This document shows positions 59,025-64,000 of a stretch of 64,000 nt of DNA, piece after piece. A program made the position numbers and the translations under genes. A model generated the notes under the pieces. It worked only from the letters and a program-made list of their open reading frames with translations, did not search any database and was not told the origin of the DNA. The stretch's first letter is position 1. Every line of letters starts with the position of its first letter. Origin of the DNA: Nocardioides zeae (GTDB taxonomy: Bacteria; Actinomycetota; Actinomycetes; Propionibacteriales; Nocardioidaceae); assembly GCF_030818655.1 (NCBI RefSeq), contig NZ_JAUTAN010000001.1, forward strand, positions 3,534,001-3,598,000, written 5' to 3'.

Positions 59025-59666
59025 TCAGCCGTAGGTGTCGCGCGGACCCCGGCCGCGCACGCTCCGCCGGCCCTTCGACCACGACGGCGCCTGCGGCCCC
59101 AGCACCTCGATCGCCGCCACGCTGCCGTGGCCGAGCTCGTCGTTGAGCCGCTTCACCAGCGACGGCGCGAGCAGCCGCAGCTGGGTCGCCCACGCAGTGG
59201 CATCGGTGCGGACGACGAGGCGCCCGTCGACGTACGACTCCGGCCGGCAGTGCTCGCCGATCTCGTCGCCGACGATCTCGGCCCACCGGGCGAACACGGC
59301 GTGGACCCGCAGGTCCGCGTCCCAGCCGCGCTGGGCGACCAGGCGGCGTACGTCGGCCTCCACCGTCCGCGGGTCCCGCCGGTCCGGACCGGGCCCGGAC
59401 AGCGTCGTCTCCCCGCGCCGCCCGCCCCGCCGCGCGGTGTCGGCGAACCCGCCGGGGTCGCCGGACCTCCGCTTGGCCTTGCGTGGTGTCGCGACCGGAC
59501 CGCCCGCGGCGGCCGCCGCCCGCGCCGCGGCCCGGGCCAGGTCGAGGCCCGAGGCGTCGTGGGGCTCGTCCGGCTCCGTGCGTGCGGCCACCTCGTCGAC
59601 TTCGGGCTGCTCCGCGTCGTACGGCGTCTCGGAAGGCTCCGGCGACGGGGGGGTCTCAGGCGTCAC
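59025..59666 (-). CDS. DciA family protein (DUF721), replicative helicase loader-like
   Basis: A 213-residue protein. An acidic/Ala-rich disordered N-terminus of about 100 residues precedes the DUF721 domain ([78 protein letters not shown]). DciA proteins load or recruit DnaB in bacteria without DnaC. GTG 59666 overlaps the recF end by 11 bases, the standard actinobacterial order. Confidence 0.9.
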   Translation of the reverse strand: MTPETPPSPEPSETPYDAEQPEVDEVAARTEPDEPHDASGLDLARAAARAAAAAGGPVATPRKAKRRSGDPGGFADTARRGGRRGETTLSGPGPDRRDPRTVEADVRRLVAQRGWDADLRVHAVFARWAEIVGDEIGEHCRPESYVDGRLVVRTDATAWATQLRLLAPSLVKRLNDELGHGSVAAIEVLGPQAPSWSKGRRSVRGRGPRDTYG

Positions 59667-60813
59667 GCCGCACCTCGCCCTCCGTGACGTGGAAGCGCGC
59701 GCCGGCGAGGGCCGGCGGCACGTCGTCGGCGACCGCCGCCGTGACGAGCACCTGCTCGGCGCCGGCCACGAGCCCCGCCAGCTGGTCGCGGCGACCCGCG
59801 TCCAGCTCGGCGAAGACGTCGTCGAGCACGAGGATGGGGTCGTCGCCGTCGTCGCGGAGGAGGTCGTACGACGCGAGCCGCAGCGCCAGCGAGAACGACC
59901 AGGACTCGCCGTGCGAGGCGTAGCCCTTGACCGGCAGCCGGGTCGTCGCGGAGGCGAGCGAGCAGTCGAGGTCGTCGCGGTGGGGGCCGACGAGCGTGTG
60001 GCCGCGGTCCAGCTCGTCCTTCCGGCGCTCCTCGAGGCCGATCCGGAACGGCTCGACGAGCTCGGCGGCCACGGGGGTCGGTCCGGCGGCGGGCACGGGC
60101 AGCTCGACGGAGCTGCGGTACTCGGCGTCCGCCGCGTCCCGCCCCACCCCGCGGGCGACCGCCGCGTAGGCCTTCGCCAGGTAGGGCCGCAGGTCGTGGA
60201 CGAGCGCCAGCCGCGCGGCGAGCAGCTCGGCGCCGACGCTGACGAGGTGGGCGTCCCAGGCGTCGAGGGTCGCCAGCGCCCCCTCGGCGGCGCTCCGCCG
60301 CGCGGACCCCGCCGTCTTCAGCAGGGTGTTGCGCTGCCGCAGGATCCGCTCGTAGTCGGCCTTCACCCCGGCGAAGCGCGGCGCGCGCAGCACGAGGAGG
60401 TCGTCGAGCATCCGCCGCCGGTCGGTCGGGTCGCCCTTGACGAGGGCCAGGTCGTCGGGCGCGAAGACGACGGTCCGCACGAGGCCGACGAGCTCGCGTG
60501 CCCGGGGGAGCGCCGACCGGTTGACCCGCGCGCGGTTCGCCTTGCCCGGGTTGATCTCGACCTCGAGCGTGGCCGTGCGGCCGTCGCGCACCACCGCCGC
60601 GCGCACGACGGCGCGCTCGGCGCCGTGCCGCACCAGCGGGGCGTCGGAGGCGACCCGGTGCGACGAGAGCCGCGACAGGTAGTCGATCGCCTCGACGAGG
60701 TTCGTCTTGCCCTGTCCGTTGCGGCCCACGAACGCGGTCACGCCGGGCTCGAGCGGCAGCTCGAGGGTCGCGTAGGACCGGAAGTCGTGGAGCGACAGGT
60801 GGGAGACGTGCAC
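59656..60813 (-). CDS. recF: DNA replication/repair protein RecF
   Basis: A 385-residue SMC-like ATPase for RecA loading at gaps. Walker A is GRNGQGKTN (30-38); the signature region is [17 protein letters not shown] and Walker B is [17 protein letters not shown]. The N-terminal [20 protein letters not shown] is typical. It is separated from dnaN by gnd and two opposite-strand genes. Confidence 0.96.
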   Translation of the reverse strand: MHVSHLSLHDFRSYATLELPLEPGVTAFVGRNGQGKTNLVEAIDYLSRLSSHRVASDAPLVRHGAERAVVRAAVVRDGRTATLEVEINPGKANRARVNRSALPRARELVGLVRTVVFAPDDLALVKGDPTDRRRMLDDLLVLRAPRFAGVKADYERILRQRNTLLKTAGSARRSAAEGALATLDAWDAHLVSVGAELLAARLALVHDLRPYLAKAYAAVARGVGRDAADAEYRSSVELPVPAAGPTPVAAELVEPFRIGLEERRKDELDRGHTLVGPHRDDLDCSLASATTRLPVKGYASHGESWSFSLALRLASYDLLRDDGDDPILVLDDVFAELDAGRRDQLAGLVAGAEQVLVTAAVADDVPPALAGARFHVTEGEVRRDA

Positions 60814-60968
60814 GAGCGGGACGGCCTCGCTTGGACGGGGGTGGACGATGGTGGTCGGTGGAGCACGAGCCTAGGCGGTCCGCCCGTGACCGTGGGCGTC
60901 GCGGCCGCACGACGGCGCATGTGCCCGATCGGGTTTGAGCGCGCCCTCGGCGGCCTAGGCTGCTCGCC

Positions 60969-61373
60969 ATGAGCTACCAGCAGCCCCCCGCGTACGGCGC
61001 CCCCTCCGGCGGCGGCCTCTACTTCATCTCGATCATGGGCCAGGAGCAGGGCCCCCTCGACGTCAACCAGCTCCGCCAGATGGCGACCGCCGGCCAGCTG
61101 AAGGGCGACACCCCGGTGCGGTCGACGGACAACCCGAACATCTTCCCCGCGAAGCAGATCCCGGGCCTGTTCTCCGACAAGGAGTGGCTGACCACGCTGC
61201 TGCTGTCGCTGTTCCTCGGCGGCCTCGGTGTGGACCGGTTCTACCTCGGCCAGAACGGCCTCGGCATCGCCAAGCTGCTGACCTGCGGCGGCTGCGGCAT
61301 CTGGTCGCTCATCGACCTGGTGCTCATCGCGATGCGCAAGCTGCCCGACTCGCAGGGCCGTCCGCTGCCCTGA
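60969..61373 (+). CDS. GYF/TM2-domain membrane protein
   Basis: A 134-residue protein. Residues ~15-65 match a GYF_2-type domain (GGLYFISIMGQEQGPLDVNQLRQMATAGQLKGDTPVRST), and the C-terminal half is a TM2 module (WLTTLLLSLFLGGLGVDRFYLGQNGLGIAKLLTCGGCGIWSLIDLVLI) with two helices joined by the conserved DRFYLG. It is divergent from recF and followed by a DUF2752 gene 17 bases on. The function is unknown. Confidence 0.9.
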   Translation: MSYQQPPAYGAPSGGGLYFISIMGQEQGPLDVNQLRQMATAGQLKGDTPVRSTDNPNIFPAKQIPGLFSDKEWLTTLLLSLFLGGLGVDRFYLGQNGLGIAKLLTCGGCGIWSLIDLVLIAMRKLPDSQGRPLP

Positions 61374-61390
61374 CCCGTCATGATGGGTGC

Positions 61391-61801
61391 GTGAGCACCG
61401 CACCGACCACCACGACCCCGCGGGTCGCGTCCACCGAGTGGATCGCGGCCGGCGGGGTCGTCGCGTTGGGCGTCGCGGTCGCCATGGATCCAGCGGGTAT
61501 CGAGGACGGCCCGATCATCTGCCCGTTCCGCCTCCTCACCGGCCTGCCGTGCCCCGGCTGCGGGCTCACGCGCTCGTGGGTCTACGGCGTGCACGGCCAG
61601 TGGGGCGACTCGTTCGCGTCGCACCCGTTCGGCCTGCCGCTGCTGGCCGCGGTGCTCGTGCTCGCCGTCGTGGTGGCGACCCGCCGCGTACGCCGCGGAA
61701 CGCCCCCCTCGATCGACAGGATCGTCGGGCACCCCGTCACGAAGATCGTGATCGGTGCCTGGCTGGCCTTCTCGGCCGTGCGGCTGGCGCTCGCCCTCTA
61801 G
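61391..61801 (+). CDS. DUF2752 membrane protein
   Basis: A 136-residue protein with the DUF2752 core ICPFRLLTGLPCPGCGLTRSW, whose Cys residues may bind metal or form disulfides. Hydrophobic helices flank the core (WIAAGGVVALGVAVAM; LPLLAAVLVLAVVVA). GTG 61391 starts 17 bases after the TM2 protein gene; the two often occur together. It converges on gnd. Confidence 0.88.
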   Translation: MSTAPTTTTPRVASTEWIAAGGVVALGVAVAMDPAGIEDGPIICPFRLLTGLPCPGCGLTRSWVYGVHGQWGDSFASHPFGLPLLAAVLVLAVVVATRRVRRGTPPSIDRIVGHPVTKIVIGAWLAFSAVRLALAL

Positions 61802-61838
61802 GAACCCGGGCGAGCGCCAGCCGGTCAGCTCGACGCGC

Positions 61839-62780
61839 TCACTGGTGGGCGGGGTGCGCCTCGCCCGACGACTCTCCGGACTCGGGCGCGTCGCCGCCCG
61901 CAGGGGCCGCGGTGTGCACCGCGTGGCCGCCGAACTGGTTGCGCATCGCCGCGATCGCCTTCATCGCGGGGGAGTCGTCCTGGCGGGACACGAAGCGGGC
62001 GTAGAGCGCCGCGGTGATCGCCGGCGTCGCCACGGCGTTCTCGATGCCGGCCTCGACGGTCCAACGACCCTCGCCGGAGTCGTCGGCGTAGCCCCGGATC
62101 CCGCTGAGGTTCTCGTCCTCGTCGAGCGCGGCCACGAGCAGGTCGAGGAGCCACGAGCGGATGACCGTGCCCTCGCGCCACGAGCGGAAGACCTCGGTCA
62201 CGTTCTCGACCATGTCGACCTTCTCGAGGAGCTCCCAGCCCTCGGCGTACGACTGCATGATCGCGTACTCGATGCCGTTGTGGACCATCTTCGAGAAGTG
62301 GCCGGCGCCCACCTTGCCCGCGTGGACGGAGCCGAACTCACCCTCCGGCTTGAGCGCGTCGAAGACCGGCTGCACCTTCGCCACGTCGTCGGGCGAGCCG
62401 CCGTACATGAGCGCGTAGCCGTTCTCGAGGCCCCACACGCCGCCCGAGACGCCGCAGTCGACGAACCCGATGCCCTTGGCGCCGAGCTGCTCGGCGTGGG
62501 CCTGGTCGTCGGTCCAGCGCGAGTTGCCGCCGTCGACGACGAGGTCGCCCTCGCCCAGCAGGTCACCGAGCGCCGTGATCGTGTCGTGGGTCGGCCCGCC
62601 GGCCGGCACCATCACCCACACGACGCGCGGCGAGGGCAGCGCCTCGACGAGCGCCTCCAGGCTGTCGACGTCGGCGAGGTCGGGGTTGCGGTCGTACCCC
62701 ACCACCGTGTGGCCCGCGCGGCGGATGCGCTCGCGCATGTTGCCGCCCATCTTGCCGAGTCCGATCAGGCCGATCTCCAT
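61839..62780 (-). CDS. gnd: 6-phosphogluconate dehydrogenase, decarboxylating (short form)
   Basis: A 313-residue oxidoreductase that converts 6-phosphogluconate to ribulose 5-phosphate. The Rossmann motif is IGLIGLGKMGGNM, the substrate loop VDCGVSGGVWGLENGYALMYGG, and the catalytic Lys is in HFSKMVHNGIEY. It is the ~300-residue GntZ/YqeC-like type rather than the ~470-residue GndA type. The C-terminus ends in a Gly/Glu/Ser-rich tail. Its place between dnaN and recF is usual in actinobacteria. Confidence 0.95.
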   Translation of the reverse strand: MEIGLIGLGKMGGNMRERIRRAGHTVVGYDRNPDLADVDSLEALVEALPSPRVVWVMVPAGGPTHDTITALGDLLGEGDLVVDGGNSRWTDDQAHAEQLGAKGIGFVDCGVSGGVWGLENGYALMYGGSPDDVAKVQPVFDALKPEGEFGSVHAGKVGAGHFSKMVHNGIEYAIMQSYAEGWELLEKVDMVENVTEVFRSWREGTVIRSWLLDLLVAALDEDENLSGIRGYADDSGEGRWTVEAGIENAVATPAITAALYARFVSRQDDSPAMKAIAAMRNQFGGHAVHTAAPAGGDAPESGESSGEAHPAHQ

Positions 62781-62893
62781 GACGCACTCCCTCGATTCAC
62801 ACACGCTGTCGGATGAGGCCGGTCGCTCGACCGGCTCGCGTTGTCGACGTTACGCACCCGCTCCAGCGCCGTACGACGGGGAGCGGGGTCGGC

Positions 62894-64000
62894 TCAGGAC
62901 AGGAGGCGGCGCGGCATCAGCAGGTAGCGGAAGCCGGGGTCCGTGCCGTCGTCGACGATCCCGCTCATGACGACCGGCTTGGTGGCCTGCGTGAACGCCA
63001 GCTGCACCGTCGGCTGGTCGATGGCGCCGAGGCCGTCGAGCAGGAACTGGGGGTTGAAGCCGGTCACGATGTCGCCGCCCGTGACGTCCGCCTCGACGGA
63101 CTCGGACGCCTGCGCCTCGTCGCCGGAGCCGGCGTCGAGGGTCAGCACGCCGTCGGCGAACGCGAGCTGCACGGCGGTGTTGCGCTCCGCGACGAGCGAG
63201 ACGCGCTTGACCGACTCGACGAGCGCCGCCTTGCTGAGCGTCGCGACCGTCTGGTGCTCGGTCGGGAAGAGGCTGCGGACCTTGGGGAACTCGCCGTCGA
63301 GGAGGCGGGTGGTCGTGCGCCGCACGCCGCCGTTGGCCGCGCCCTCGAAGCCGATGATGCCCTCGCCGGAGCCGCTCGCGGCGAGCGCGATCGTGACCTC
63401 GGTGCCGGCGGTCAGCGACTTCGCCGTCTCGGCGAGCACCTTGGCGGGCACCAGGGCCGCGAACGACTCGTCGGGGCTGCGCGGGTCCCACTCGAGCTCG
63501 CGCTGCGAGAGGCGGAAGCGGTCGGTGGCGAGCAGCGAGATCGTCGATCCCTCGATCTCGAGCCGCACGCCGGTGAGCACGGGGAGCATGTCGTCGCGGC
63601 CGGCGGCCGTGACGGCCTGGGCGACCGCGTGGGCGAACACGTCGCTGCGGACCGTGCCGGTGGCGGTCGGCATCTCGGGGAGCGAGGGGTACTCCTCCAC
63701 CGGGAGGGTCTGCAGCGTGAACCGGGCCGAGCCGCACACGAGCGAGACGCGCGCGCCGTCGAGGGTCATCTCGACCGGCTTGCTCGGGAGGCTGCGGGTG
63801 ATGTCGGCCAGGAGGCGGCCGCTGACGAGGACCGTGCCCTCGTCGATCACGTCGGCCGACAGGGTCGCCCGGGCGGAGGTCTCGTAGTCGAACGTCGACA
63901 GCACGAGGCCGTCCTCGGCCGCCCTGATGAGCAGACCGGACAGGACGGGGACGCTCGGCCGCACCGGCAGGCTGCGCGCAGCCCAGGCGACGGCGTCGGC
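62894..64000 (-). CDS. dnaN: DNA polymerase III beta subunit (sliding clamp), 5' end outside window
   Basis: At least 368 residues of the clamp, with the reading frame running off the right edge. The N-terminal fragment continues upstream as ADAVAWAARSLPVRPSVPVLSG, so the true start lies beyond base 64000. Three clamp domains are seen: LLIRAAEDGLVLSTFDYETSA, MLPVLTGVRLEIEGSTISLLATDRFRLSQREL and GFNPQFLLDGLGAIDQPTVQLAFTQATKPVVM, ending FRYLLMPRRLLS. dnaA and oriC should follow to the right. Confidence 0.97.
   Translation of the reverse strand, partial: ADAVAWAARSLPVRPSVPVLSGLLIRAAEDGLVLSTFDYETSARATLSADVIDEGTVLVSGRLLADITRSLPSKPVEMTLDGARVSLVCGSARFTLQTLPVEEYPSLPEMPTATGTVRSDVFAHAVAQAVTAAGRDDMLPVLTGVRLEIEGSTISLLATDRFRLSQRELEWDPRSPDESFAALVPAKVLAETAKSLTAGTEVTIALAASGSGEGIIGFEGAANGGVRRTTTRLLDGEFPKVRSLFPTEHQTVATLSKAALVESVKRVSLVAERNTAVQLAFADGVLTLDAGSGDEAQASESVEADVTGGDIVTGFNPQFLLDGLGAIDQPTVQLAFTQATKPVVMSGIVDDGTDPGFRYLLMPRRLLS

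Overview
The window is about 64 kb of very GC-rich chromosome, with GTG/TTG starts, ATGA/GTGA gene overlaps and a dnaN-gnd-recF-DciA-gyrB-gyrA-DUF3566 block at the right edge. This is the replication-origin neighbourhood of an actinobacterium. Protein style suggests a Nocardioidaceae member, probably Nocardioides or a relative; that placement is inference. dnaN is cut by the right edge, so dnaA and oriC should lie just beyond base 64000.

Left part (1-10 kb): a SulP anion transporter and a divergent MerR regulator sharing a dyad operator, an ECF41-type sigma factor, two overlapping FAD oxidoreductases, and a 635-base gene-free stretch. That stretch holds three 48-bp palindromic elements of identical design. 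It precedes a three-gene unit: a J-domain-like/degenerate kinase protein, a vWA protein and a divergent adenylosuccinate-synthetase paralogue.

Middle part (9.9-23.8 kb): a large LacI-controlled catabolic system. One tightly overlapped minus-strand transcript runs from a sugar-type ABC ATPase and permease, through an AtzE/HpxY-like amidase (with a tiny reading frame in the AtzG/HpxX position), an AtzH/HpxZ-like protein, a phosphotriesterase-family hydrolase, a GATase-1-like protein and a small unknown, to a complete but strongly divergent urease set (ureE, ureF, fused ureAB, ureC, ureG, ureD). A separate ABC solute-binding lipoprotein gene lies just downstream, and a divergent lacI-ribokinase pair lies upstream. 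The same 14-bp palindrome stands before the lipoprotein gene and between lacI and the ABC operon, which ties the parts into one regulon. I infer import and nitrogen-releasing breakdown of a ureido or carbamoyl compound, possibly sugar-linked. UreC keeps all metal ligands but has lost the active-site flap cysteine, so its substrate may not be urea.

Accessory part (24-53 kb): secreted and DUF1349 proteins, a PIN-domain toxin with a co-transcribed 286-residue partner, a Tat-exported cholesterol-oxidase-like enzyme with a divergent TetR regulator, and then two defence islands. The first has a Vsr nuclease, a PD-(D/E)XK restriction enzyme, a C5-cytosine methyltransferase, and a 1009-residue protein followed by a 1727-residue DUF1998 helicase (Druantia type III-like). 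The second is a type I Wadjet operon (jetABCD) whose jetD has an apparent single-base frameshift near its start. tRNA-Ala plus DLW-39 and tRNA-Ile lie 11.5 kb apart, with the Wadjet island between them, so this looks like a defence hotspot next to the origin region.

Right part (53-64 kb): the conserved replication and topoisomerase block, interrupted only by a GYF/TM2 protein and a DUF2752 protein on the opposite strand.
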